This document shows positions 13,659 through 26,500 of a stretch of DNA of 64,000 nucleotides, piece by piece (positions within the stretch are counted from its first letter, which is position 1; every line of letters begins with the position of its first letter). A program made the position numbers and the translations under genes. Below the pieces are notes generated by a model. That model made no database searches. It saw only the letters and a list, made by a program, of their open reading frames with translations, and was not told where the DNA came from. The DNA is from Antedon mediterranea (lineage: Eukaryota; Echinodermata; Crinoidea; Comatulida; Antedonidae): contig NC_092673.1 in the NCBI RefSeq assembly GCF_964355755.1, positions 4,841,001 through 4,905,000 of the forward strand. The letters run 5' to 3'.

Positions 13659-14596
13659 TTTTATATTAAGAAATATGTTGACATTTAATGACGGAAACTC
13701 CCTGTTTTTATCTAATAATACGCTTGATTGATCATCAATTTTGCTGCAGCGCCCTCATTAAACCAAATCCAAAGGAAGCAAACAGAGGGCGTTTTTATAA
13801 AAACCATGGCCACACTGTAAACAACAACAATTGTAAGAAATGTTTTTTGGCATTTAAAACAGTAAATTAATTTATTAGTAATTTAAGACAAAGATTTATA
13901 TATATGATCGTTCCTATTAATTAAATTTAAAATAAATAGCAGTAGGGCGGATATAATTAGCTAATAACTAGAAAGCTAGCCTCTCCCACTAGGCTAGCTA
14001 GCTAGGCTAGTTTGGTTGGTGGTCGGGCGGCCTCATTCATTCATCCTGTCACTCACTCTGTAGAGCTGAGTAGGCTACCTAACTAGAGAACGACCCTGGT
14101 CCTACCGCTGGTTATTAATTGGTGTGCACCACAGGTCACTGCCATACTGTATACTAGGACCAGGTCTGGAGTAGTACTAGTAGGCTAGTACAGTAATTGT
14201 ATATTTATAAAAGTAGGTAGTCCTACGTAGTGCTAGTTAGTGGGTTTACTAAAAGCCTAAATTACCCCCAAAAATGGTAAATTTCTAATATTTTTTTATA
14301 TAAATGAATTCCGCAATGAAATCCTTGTGCAGAATTTCAAATCATTAATCCGAATCCCACATAACATATGAATTACCCTATACTTTTGATAGTGATACCT
14401 TAATCGTAAAACATTTGAGGCTACTGGCACTGCACGTCTATGTGTTTCTTCAATTATTGTTTCAATGAATATGGTGTAGGAAGTAATAGGCCTAAATTCA
14501 ATCTAAAAAAGTATTTGAAAATATTTCAGTGCCTACTATTGTGTGATATCTTGAAATCCTCACAATTTGTTTTTATTTTAGAAATGAATTAAATCA
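13659..14596. promoter_or_regulatory. Head-to-head intergenic region between BIN3 and the TRPM gene
   Basis: About 940 bp separate the two divergent start codons. The part near BIN3 is CpG-bearing (CGCCCTCATTAAACC, GAGGGCGTTTTT) and presumably holds its promoter and 5' UTR. A block of AGCTAGGCTAG-type simple sequence lies at about 13970-14060. The TRPM start codon follows an acceptor-like TTTTATTTTAG ending at 14581, so an upstream non-coding TRPM exon is likely but was not located. I could identify no specific factor sites. Confidence 0.45.
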
Positions 14597-17500
14597 ATGA
14601 ATATGGACTTCTTGCATAAAAACAATGTGGTTCACCCATCAAGTGATGGTGTGTTAGTAAAACGGAATGTTAAGAAAAGTCTGCGAAAAGCGAATCATAG
14701 TACACGGGGTATTAGACGCAGAAGTCAAAGCAGTATTAACGTTCCTGAAGACAGCGAAACAGAATCTACTCACAGCGTTGTAGATATCCCAGAATTGGTA
14801 AGCACAGTGTTTTATGTGCATAGTAATGCACTTGTCAATTGTATGACCCACTATACGACCCCCGGGAGAGGTGCGTCATTTGTCCGATGTGCGTCATACC
14901 TTTGAATACCATGACGCACCGGTGCGTAAAAAATGTGACTTACCTTTAGGTGACCATGACGCACCCATTTTGACGCACTGTGACCATGTTGTTTATGATA
15001 TGGTGGGTGGTAAAGTGACGGACATTGACACACCTTGTTCATTGATGTGACGTACCATCTAGGTTTTTTGACGCACCCCTTATTTGTAAATGACGCACCC
15101 ATGACGCACCTCTCCCGGGGGTTGTATAGTGGGTCATACAATTGACAAGTGCATAATATTTATGCTTTATCAATTATAAATAGACAAAAGAAATTTTATT
15201 TTAAAGATGTATTGTCCCTTTGACTAATCCCAAAAAAATGTTTAAAAAAATATTTCGAAAAAAAGTGAATCATTTTGAAGTATCATAATAGTTATTAACT
15301 TTCACCAAAAATTAGTATAAAAAAATTATTTAACTCAAATACAGACGATTTTTTGTTCAAAAAATAACTTTAACTTCCAGTCAAAGTTTTCGATTAAAAC
15401 ATATGTCATTACGTAACACCCTTGTTTGGCTACTCTGTATGCATAATCATAAAATTTCCTCGAGATCTGTTTGAAAACACCTTCTCAACCATGACGAGTT
15501 GTAAACAATCCTAATTAGCATCATGCATAATGCATACTCGTGGTTTGAAATCTTTGTTTACTTTCGCTCGCGACAATTTTCCAGACGAAATGTAATTAAA
15601 TTAATTTACCTGTTAATTACGTAAACTTGTTGTTTTTGGCTCGAATTTTCGACTTAAAGTGAATAACTTTAATATTACTTTGTCTGGCAGACAATTTAAG
15701 TATTTTTTTTTTTTACATTACCGGTACATTTTTTTCAGGTAAATAATAATCCAATTTTTGGTCAAAATGAATAACTAATGTGACTTTAAACAAATATGTT
15801 TTCAGGAGGACAATATATTGTTAAGTAAAAAATAGTATTTTTATTTCAATTTTCTGTAGGAGAAAAATATTAAAAAGAGAAGTTGGATTGCCACGACATT
15901 TTTTAAGAAGGAGTGTGCAAGATATGTTCCACAAGCAGGGAACAAGGATAGAAAGTAAATGCAGATTTTTAATTTTTTAAATGAAGCATGGTATTTTTTC
16001 TGAGATAGATATAGATTTAAAGTACAGGTACTTCTCTAGCTTCTTTTAAAAACAGGGTTTTATTTACCAGTTTTAATATTAATGATAAGAATTTCATTTT
16101 GGGGAAAACCCTGTATTTTCACTGAAAAGTTACAATTCTTCCATTTGTTTTGGCCTTCATGATCGATTGAAAGTGTGAGAATCACAGAAGAAAAAGGAAA
16201 ATACCAATCCGCGCGCAATGCATGTTGGGTTTATAACGGGCCACTTAAATTATTAGAATCGTGACATTTTTAACTGTTTTCAAGACAAAATCAGTTATTG
16301 CAATAGGACCATATAGTATTTATTTTTACATTGTGACCTTAAATTAGATCTAAAAAAATGTAGGAAATGGGGCTTTAATAATTAAATTAATTGTAGAAAA
16401 CTAATTATTCATCCTTGTACTCACTTCTTTCAGATGCTGCTGTGGTAGGCTGAGGAATGAGCATATAGGAGAAGCAATACGCCCTCAAATGTGCACCAGC
16501 TCAACGCAGACAACAAGTGATCATAAAATTGCACTGCAACCTCAAGGAGACAACCTCAGCATACAGAGTGAATTTGATGTGAATGCTTGGGATGTACAGA
16601 GAGATGTCAAAAAGTTTCCAACAGATGCATTTGGGAAGATTGAGTTTTTAACTGGATTGGAATCATCATCTAGAGTTGCAAATGTGTGTAGTTTGTTGGC
16701 TTTGTTTGTATACTTGCCTGCCAAGTTCTTATATTCAAATTCTGATTCTAAAGCCTTGTCTACACTATCAAACTTTATGTGACAAAAAAATGTGATGTGC
16801 TCATATATGGACATGATGATGTCATATCACTACCATATCTGGGCACATCACTACCATATTTGAGTACATCACACTAAATTGATAGTGTAGGCAGAGCTTA
16901 ACATCAGTATAAATTGAAACATTTTTATTTGTTTCTTTGTTTAGTATGTTCGCATCTCTAACGATACCCACCCAAAACATGTACTGAATCTATTGTCAAA
17001 GCACTGGAAGATGCCTATTCCACATCTTGCTATTTCCGTAGCAGGTGGCACCAAGAACTTCATATTGAGCAAACAGGATCAAGATACATTTAACAGAGGA
17101 TTAGTCAAGGTAATTATGGTAGTCTTATAAGAACCTGGTTCCAAGGAGCACTCTTTTTACAGTGATTTCCATTTGTGATTATTCAGATCTCCAAAATGAC
17201 ATTCTCTATGGACAGGCACCACAAATTTCTCTGAACAGTTCCAAACTCACAGTTTGTTAATGTTTGCTAGTGTAGTCTAGGCTTAACAGGTCAATGTTTG
17301 TATATGTAAAACAACAGTATTGTAGTATTCTTACTTCTTACTTACTGTTGAAGTAAACCAAAATTTGATACCTGATATGGAATGCAGTTAAAATTAACTG
17401 ATTTGATTAACTGATTAACTTTTAGGCTGCACAAACTGTAGGTGCGTGGATAATTAGCACTGGAGTAAATTGCGGAGTTCACAAGGCAGTTGGCGAAGCA

Positions 17501-20500
17501 GTTAAAGAGGGTCAAGCGATGAGATGGATTTCAAACAGAGGTCAATCAAGAGCACCGATTCTCTGCCTTGGTGTTGCACCCTGGAGTTATGTAGAGAACT
17601 GGCAGTCACTTGTTGGTAAACAGGGAGAGGTACAGTACTGACTACATATCATATACCAAGCCCACACATTTTACACGGGTGTGAAAAACGCGTGACTCGC
17701 GTGTAATTAGGTACTAACAATACTGTCCATATTCACTCATGCATTACTGCATTGAGTAATTCAACTGCAGCGAACTGCATTTATAACTTGTTGATGTTTT
17801 GTTCATATATTATTATCATCAAACAGACAATAACTGGAATTACAGTACAGGATAACAGCATTTTATATAACAAAATATAGGCCTATTTGAAATAAAAAAT
17901 CGATTTATTTATCATAGTGCAATCATGGAGGTAAAAATTAACCTCCATGATGCAATTATGTCTGTGAATGTGATATAAAATACTATTAGTATTACTACCC
18001 TAGGCTAGTTAGTAGGCCTACTACACTACAGTACTACTATTCTAGGCCTAGTTTGCTTTCAGAGTTTGTTTATATATATTTTTAAGTTATATTTATTAAG
18101 TATTTGAGAAAACTCATTAAAAAAAACAAGGTAGAAAAGACCCATTAACAATATCTTTCAAAACACGATCGTCGCTGGTGGCCGAATGACGTACTTTCTG
18201 TACGCACCACGTTGTAGAGTTCATCCATTGAGTACACACAGTTGCTAGGCCAAATAATAACATAAAGGTTTTACCATTCCCCGTCGGGGAGGAAATAATT
18301 TATATAGTATTACAACGCCAGTATTGACATGCATGTATTTAGCGCGGTAACTAATGTACACCCCTGTTACGGACTGGACCATTAATCGCTCCACGAAACC
18401 ACGTTGGAGCGATCCTCCGAACACAGCCAGAGCGAGAGAGAAGCGAGGTCGAATAAATACAAGTTTTTACCATTTCCCGTCCAGGGAAAATCAGTTCTCT
18501 TATAATTACAGCCCTGATACCGTGCGCATATGTTTACGTTGATATTATTTAATTGCACACCTCATTTTGGACTGTGCCATTTTCGGAACCCTGTTTTGTT
18601 TTCATTATAAACATGGGCTGATGTCAGACAAATATCTGCTTTAAACGTCAATTTAGCAACTTATTAAGTCGTTTCATAAGCAGAGAATTTATAAAGCAAG
18701 TATACAATGCAGACATGTTAGATAGAAATATACTAAAAGACATTTAATAAACGTGTTGGAAGAACGTAATAATTTGACTTTCTACACCGAGCGGCGGAAA
18801 AACCCATTCACAGTTATGTACGGGAATCCTTATGTACTTGGCCTAAAACACTAGCTCTGTATTTTAATTTAAATATTTGGCTTACGGTTATGAAAATACA
18901 AGGAAACATCATTTTATAATATTACTATTATTAGGCTATTTATTGACCTAGGCACCTATTAAAGATCGCTAAATATGTTTTTTTGTGGAGGGGCTTAGGT
19001 ACAGTAGCTCTCTATTCTAGCCTAGCCTCCCTGCTGTTGTACACTTCTCGCTGTACGCCTCACATTATACTGTATAAAATAATACGACGTGAACTCTAAA
19101 CAAAACCCCGATGAAAAACAATTTACATGAATTCTATAAACTTTCTTATTTATTGTTTGCCTAACAATAGAGAAAAAAGAAACTTTGTTACATACAGTAA
19201 CGGGCAGGTTCAGATTACATAAATATGATGGTAGGCCTAAACAATAGAAACAGAACTGATATCCACGTGTGTGTTGTCGCGGGCGTCGTACCGGGAGTTC
19301 CATATTTTACCAGTAAAAAGCTACAAAGTGATGACGTCATGGTCCACACGGCAAATACAGGCACGCGGCAATTACACATATTTTACACGCGCGACAAACG
19401 CAGGTTATGGTACATGATTTGTAGTCAGTACTGTAAGATGCCAAGCCTCACATGAATCAAGGCAATCTAACAACAGGACATTGAGCTTGCCTTGACAAGA
19501 TATGAACTTGTAACAGTTCTTTGATCTTATGTCTGGCTGCGACAAATACCAACAGTACTGTACTATGTACATATTCTCAGTATCTGGTAAGGAGCATGTT
19601 GCAGCCACAGATAAACCCTTTGATCTCTGGAGCTCAACATCCTGTTGTTAAATTGCCTTGCATGAATACAGTTGAACCCCTCTTTTGGGAAACACTTTTC
19701 AGGGAACACCCTATTAAGAAACGAGGGAAAAATTATGTTTAATTTGCTGATAATATTTCATGTTAGTGTATTAACCTTAGAATTTATCTCTACATAATTT
19801 ATTAGAGATTTATATGATTTAAGTACAATGAGATATGATTTAAGTACGTATGTGATGGCTTGATTTAACAGGGTCTTTATCCAGCTCAATACAAAGTTAA
19901 CCCCATCATACAACGTGGGAAGCCAGTCTCGTTAGATCCACACCACACACACTTTCTTCTAATTGATGATGGTACCAGGATGTATGGATGCGACGTTGCC
20001 TTCAGAGCTAGGCTGGAAGAGACGATGAGAGCGCCAAAGTTTACTCAAAATGAAATGGGTAATTTAATTTTTTTGTAGTTTGTGTATAAGTTTATTGTAA
20101 AGCTCTGTCTACACTAAGAGAATGTGATGTGCCAATAGAATGTGATAAAATCTATCATTTGAACATTTTCACAGAGTCTGGTCTAGGTATTCCTGTGGTA
20201 AAGGTTTGCCTTGAGGGAGGTATGGACACAATCTTAGCTACAAGAGAAGCTGTTTTACTGAAAACTCCTGTTGTGTTTTGTGAAGGTACAGGCCGAGCAG
20301 CCGACTTGCTTGCATTTGCTAACAAGAATTGTGTCTCTATTGAGTAAGTTTTGACTTTCTCTAATAAAAACATATGTTCTGAATTACTGCTTGTTTAATA
20401 ATTCAATGTAAATTATCATTTTTAATTATTTTCATAGTGGTGTACGAAAACTAAAGCCTTCGTTGGAAAGTATAGTACATGATAGGATACACACTGTGTG

Positions 20501-23500
20501 TCGCATTAGTAAAGATCATCACATGATACCAAAACTAAAAGAAGCTATTGATGTTATTATGGAACACGAATCAATGGTAAGAAACATATTAATTATTCAA
20601 AATATTAATATTTATAACTTAATAGTATTCAAACACTTTATATTCTATATATTGAAACATTATCTCTTTTGTGAAACTCTGCTTCGATGCAACAAACATC
20701 TGCCAACCCTCAAAATCAACATGGAACAGTCTAAGTAGTTGACATACTGTACATAATCATTGGCAATCACACAAAAAAATGCCCTCAATATTCCGATATA
20801 TAAATAACGAAGACTTTAAATTCCAACCTCTCTATTAAAGCCCCTCTTTTTTGGATGAAATAAAATTCTTTGATTTATTATTCTTTTAAAGATTACCATT
20901 TTTAGTATGGATGCGGGGGAACAAGCCGATCTTGATTTAGCTGTACTCAAAGCTCTACTCAAAGGTAAATTAAATGTAATAGTTTTGATAATAATATTGT
21001 ACTAAAACACAGAAAACAGACCACTTGCATCTTCCATGTTAACAATCACAGTTCCTAATGAAAAAGAGCATTTTGTAACAATTACTGTATTCATTGCCAC
21101 TCACCATGGTAAATGTTATGTCACCTCACACAAGCTTTTACCAATTTCCACCCTCATCTTAAGGCCATCTCAGACAGCATCATACAACGAGGCCAGACGA
21201 GTCGTCTCGTCTGAAGAAAATTAAACATGTTTAAAGTTCTCCTGACGACCTAATAACTATTCATGACGCTATCTCAAGACGACCTGTCTTGTCAGGATTC
21301 AAATCAGACAGCATCGTACAACGAGGCCAGACGAGTCGTCTCGTCGGAAGAAAATTAAACATGTTTAAAGTTCTCTTGACAACCTAATAACTATGCTCGA
21401 CGCTATGTCAAGCGTTGGGCATAGTCGGGATTCAACTTAGACAACACTGACGAGTCAAAAAGTTTTGTCAGGCCTCGTTATACGACGCTGTCTGAGTTGG
21501 CCTTTTACAAAGAAGATCGCCCATCGAATTTCAATCCAGAGAACTCTCTATTTGTTAAAATGTGAGTGCCTACAGTACCCTTTAATGGATTTTATTCTGA
21601 TTTACAGTAAGTCCATGAATACTGTAGTATAAATCTTACCATCGGATAATTATTTTAGAAAACTAAACTACTCCATGTCTACTGATTATTATTCTGTTTT
21701 TTGATGTGTTCAATAAATTTTGTAGATCAATTTTCCGACAGGAAACTTTTGTCTTATGCATGTTTGTTCACTGTTTTCACTCATATCACTGTCATGCTCA
21801 TTTCCATGCTGTGAATTTTCCCTCCCGTCATGTTTCTAGGCCAGACTGCTTCCCCCACATCCCAGCTGAAGTTAGCTCTATCATGGGGCCGAGTAGATGT
21901 TGCTGAGAGCATGATTTTCAGTGGTATTAATGATTGGCCAGTAAGTACTAAAAACACTTTGCATGCATATTTACTATATTGTTTAATTATTAAAGGTAAA
22001 ACATGAAATCACACCATATTTTACTGGTTTTAACCATTACAACTATATTCAGTACAGTTCATATCTTGTTGTAAGCCTTGCATCATCAATCTTGTTTTAA
22101 CCTCAAACATTTAAAATTGATAAATCATATACTGTAGTACTATGTTTAAGAATATTTTACAGTATCCATGTGTCTCTACTGTCTACTGGAATTACCACAA
22201 GTTCTATGACTTCTATAAATCGATGTTAGAGAGTTTTTGATTTTAATTAATTCAACGTGTGTATGTGTTGATATGTGCTTCTTCACTAGATTCCTTGACA
22301 CAGGTCTTGTGGGTTCTACATGTAGGTCAAGACGAGAATCAACGACTCTTATGCATTTTGCAAATCGAAATATCCATAATTTTATTAAAAATCTTTTCTT
22401 AGGATATAGTTAACTGCTATCTTAAGCTCTGTCTACACTATTAAACTTAATGTGACAAACAAATGTGATGTGTTCATATATGGACATGATGATGTCATAT
22501 CACTACCATATTTAGGCATATCACTACCATATTTGGGCATATCACTACCATATTTGGGCACATCACTTTTTTTGTCAAACTAGTTTGATAGTGTAGACAG
22601 AGCTTTAAATTATATACTTTTTCATATTTGAATGCTGTAACTTTGATATTTCTGTAATTTTAGCCTGGTAGTCTTGACACCTTTGTGACTCAGGCTTTGA
22701 TGGAGAACAGAGTTGACTTCTTAGAACTGTTTCTAGAAAAGGGTGCAATCATGAAGGAATATCTGACAGTTTCCAGACTACGTGACCTTTATAACAAAGC
22801 CGAAACAAACAATTTTTTTCGCACGTTTATAGTGGACATAACTCGTGGTGAGGTAAGAATATAAATTATAAAAATCAAAAGGTCCACTAATTAATTACTT
22901 TTGACCCTGTATGGAGGTACTGTAGATCAATAACAAGTTCCTACTGGAGTGTTCTGTTCTCTATAAACAATTTGTGGTAGAACCAATCTTGTTAGTGTCA
23001 ATACAGTATGTAGGCCTCTTCAGATTCTTGTTTAATAAAAGAATGTGATTTTACTCTCTAAAAAAAATGTTTAATCTCTATAATTTCAGAGATTTTATGA
23101 TTATTACATCATCAATCAATTGTATGTTTGACATAGGAGCATCTGGGTGATGTCTCAACCAGAGGATGTTTAATGCATTGTTAATATTTCTTTTTTCAGT
23201 TAGCTGATCCGTTTTACCTGCATCATGTTCGAAAATTAATCCGTTCATTAATGGGAGCACATGAAGCACCTTTGTACAATCACGATCGCAACATTAGTGC
23301 AATTGGACCGGAGTGTAAAGCACTTGTAGCAATGTCAACATGCTTATCAGGTAATCAACAAAAATTGCCATCATTGTCCATGTTCATCATCATCATTTAT
23401 CATCAACTGTATTATCAATATCATTATCATATCATCTTTGTAATTTGTATTTCTTCATCAGCATTACAATGAACACTGATAATTTCTCTCTGTCCTTTTT

Positions 23501-26500
23501 TAAAACATTTGGTAATTATGTATATCACGGAAGAACATTTATTTTGTAGGTTTGATGCTTCCTTACGTCGCTCAGGTAGAGTTTCTAAACGTAACGTCAA
23601 ACAACGAACAGTTATCTATAGGTGAGAATTTCTCGGTAGCTGAGCTTGTTAACCCTGGCATGCACTTTCCACGACCTTTCAGAGAGCTTTTCTTGTGGGC
23701 AGTTTTAGTTGGCAGGTATGTTTAAAAATCTATTTTGGTAGTGTTGAAATATTTTAATACAAATAGTGATTTTCATTTATTTAGTTTATATTCGTATTAA
23801 AAACCATATCATGAAGCTCGAGCCAAATGGTAAAAGGATTTCAGGTTTAGAATCCTGGTTATGCTTGTTTTTTTCTCACTATTCACTCTTCCTAACTAAT
23901 TGAATTCCAGAGTATCACTAGGTGGTTTAGAGTTTATGCCTGTGAATTTGTATTATATTGCTAATTGGTGTTTACATATTTTTATCAAATATATAATATA
24001 CAGTATATAAGCCACTTGACTCAGCAGAATCTACTGTAGCAGGATTGTATTTGCATTTTAATTTTATGTAGTAGTTTTGATGATTGAATAAAGTACCGTC
24101 ATTTGTATGTGGTTTACTTCCAAATAGGATGGACTTAGCAGAATTCTTCTGGGAGAGAGGAGAAGACCCAGTTTGTTTAGCCATCGTAGCATCAAGAATG
24201 TTACGTTCAATGTCAAAAAGAGCACAAGATCCAGATGACAAACTTAAGCTTCTTGAAAACTCAAGGTAATAATGCACAATGCATAATGGGAAGGGTTAAG
24301 TTGTTGTTTGTACGTATGCGTTGTGGCGTTTGGTCTCAAACCCTTACCACCATGTGCGATAAACCTTATGAAGCATTGAAAAAAAAGTTTTCTTTTTTTC
24401 TTTTAAATACTGAACAATTATTCACAATTATAATTGTCAAATGATTATCTTGTCTGTTACATTTACAGTACGTTTTACTATTTTAATTTCTGTAATTCAC
24501 ATTAAATATGTACATATATATCCTTTTGTTTCAGGCAATTTGAGAAACTTGCAATCTGTGTAGTTGATGAGTGCTATGAGACTGATGAAGATCTAGCCCA
24601 GATGATGATAGAGATTCCACATCAGCAGTGGGGAGGTATGAACACCTTGACCATTGCTGCCGAGTCAGAAGCAGAAGAATTTATTTCCCGTCCATGTGCT
24701 CAGGCTGTCATCCAGAACATTTGGATGGATGGAATGCGGTGTTCGTCAAGGAAAGCGTTCTTTGTTTTGCTTGTACCGCTACTGTTGACGGTGATTCCGT
24801 ACAGGAAGGATTTTGGTTCAAAAACAATGCGGGAGAAAGTGTGGATGTTCTACAATGCCCCGGTAACCAAGTTCTTTGCGGGATTGGTAGGATTATTTCT
24901 AATTTTACTAAATTTGCAATAATCATACACTAAATTCAGGTGGCACGATCTTCAAAAAATCTAAAAAATATACAAAAAAGCCTAAAATGAAAAAGGAATT
25001 CGAGTTGAGAAGAAATGTCTTTAGTATAAGAATAAGTAATCACTGCTATACAATTTAGTAAACATCTGTCCAAGTGTTTGAAGTTAGATTGGATATGATT
25101 GGTCAAAGTAGGACTTGAATACCATTCTGGTCTATGTGGCATAACTTGCCTGTGGGTCTCAAGAGGTGAACATAGCCTATCTAAAGCTCTGTCTACACTA
25201 TCAAACTAGTTTGACAAAAAATGTGTGATGTGCCCAAATATAGTAGTGATATACCCAAATATGGTAGTGATATGACATCATTATATCCATATACAGTATG
25301 GGCACATTTGTTGTCACATAAAGTTTGATAGTGTAGACAGAGCTGTATACTCACACCAAAGTACTGTACATGTATATTTCGTTATTCAATATTTGTTCAT
25401 TGTCTGGCTTTAGAACATCTATCTTAAAGATGGAAAAACATGTAGGATGAACATTGTTTGCATTTACTGTTGTCTGTTTTCATTTATAAAACTTATATTG
25501 AATGAGTCTGTACACACCTACTCTAGCTCATGTCCACTTTAAAGTTACTAGTGCATCTTTCAAGACGAGTAGGGGTTACCCAGGTGTACTAGTATACAAA
25601 CATCCACTGATCATAACTGGGCCCTCTGGGAGACCAGACTGAAGAGGTCACCCAGTATAAATAAAATATTTCATTTCAATTCTCACTCACATTATAAATT
25701 ATGAATATAAACATATGCTATATCTTTTCTTTTTTAGATTACATATTTGATGTTACTTTTACTGTTCAGCTACGTGTTAATCTTCGATTTTCAACAAGAG
25801 CCGTCACGTTATGAAGTCGCTTTATTTATATGGATTTGTAGCCTTATTATTGAAGAATTTCGACAGGTAAATAATAAACGACAATATTTATTTAATTTAT
25901 TATTTATATATAGGATTTTACTGAGCAAATTTATTGATCGTTTACTCCTAATGTTTGCCATAAGAAAAGTTGTCTTAAATTCCACACTTTAATAGTAACC
26001 CCCCTTCTAATAATAACCCACTACTCTTATAGTAACCCATGGGGGTTACTATTAGAGTCACAAAAACTTATGATGCAGCCGTATTTTAATAAGGAGATAA
26101 TGCATGTTGATCTCGGGAGTGGGGGAGGAGTGTTTTTGAGTTTATAAAATAAAGTTAGAGTTCAACCAAATTTGTTTATTCGTATTGTTTTATTATTTTA
26201 CTATGAGTTGCTGACCGGAAAAGTTGATGGTGGGTACTATTTTCAGTGCCTAATTTAAGATTAGTAATAATAGTAACCCACTACTCTAATAGTAACCCCT
26301 CTTCTAATAGTAACCCACCCTAAAAAACAATCAAAGAATAATAACCCAGGGTTACAATTAGATTACGGAATTCAGTCTTTTACAGTTTAATAATTGTTTA
26401 TGTTTATAATTGTTCTTTGTTCTTCTCTACCTTAGTTGGCAATACCAAATGAGTTTGAGACGTGGTATCAGAAAGTTCGTCAGTGGAAACGTAGTGTGTG

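Larger units (their letters stand above)
15860..23715 (+). other. TRPM N-terminal homology region (exons 2-13)
   Basis: This is the cytoplasmic N-terminal region, residues about 68-697. It begins with the family signature SWIATTFFKKECARYVPQ followed by the cysteine-rich CCCGRLRNEH. Then come PTDAFGKIEF, YVRISNDTHPKHVLNLLSKH, WIISTGVNCGVHKAVGEAVK, the acidic HTHFLLIDDGT and VVKVCLEGGMDT with FCEGTGRAADLLAFA. These blocks align with TRPM homology regions 1-2. The following helical exons (QLKLALSWGRVDVAES, MENRVDFLELFLEKG) correspond to the ankyrin-like regions 3-4. I saw no stop or frameshift. Confidence 0.9.

Noticed and set aside
14851-15141. A 96-codon minus-strand open frame across the MITE in TRPM intron 1
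   Set aside because: It is composed of the element's inverted ends and repeated ATGACGCAC words, with no family resemblance.
23811-23900. Possible tRNA-like head (GGTTTAGAATCCTGG) in TRPM intron 13
   Set aside because: Box A is unconvincing and no second copy of the body was seen, so it is not listed as a SINE.
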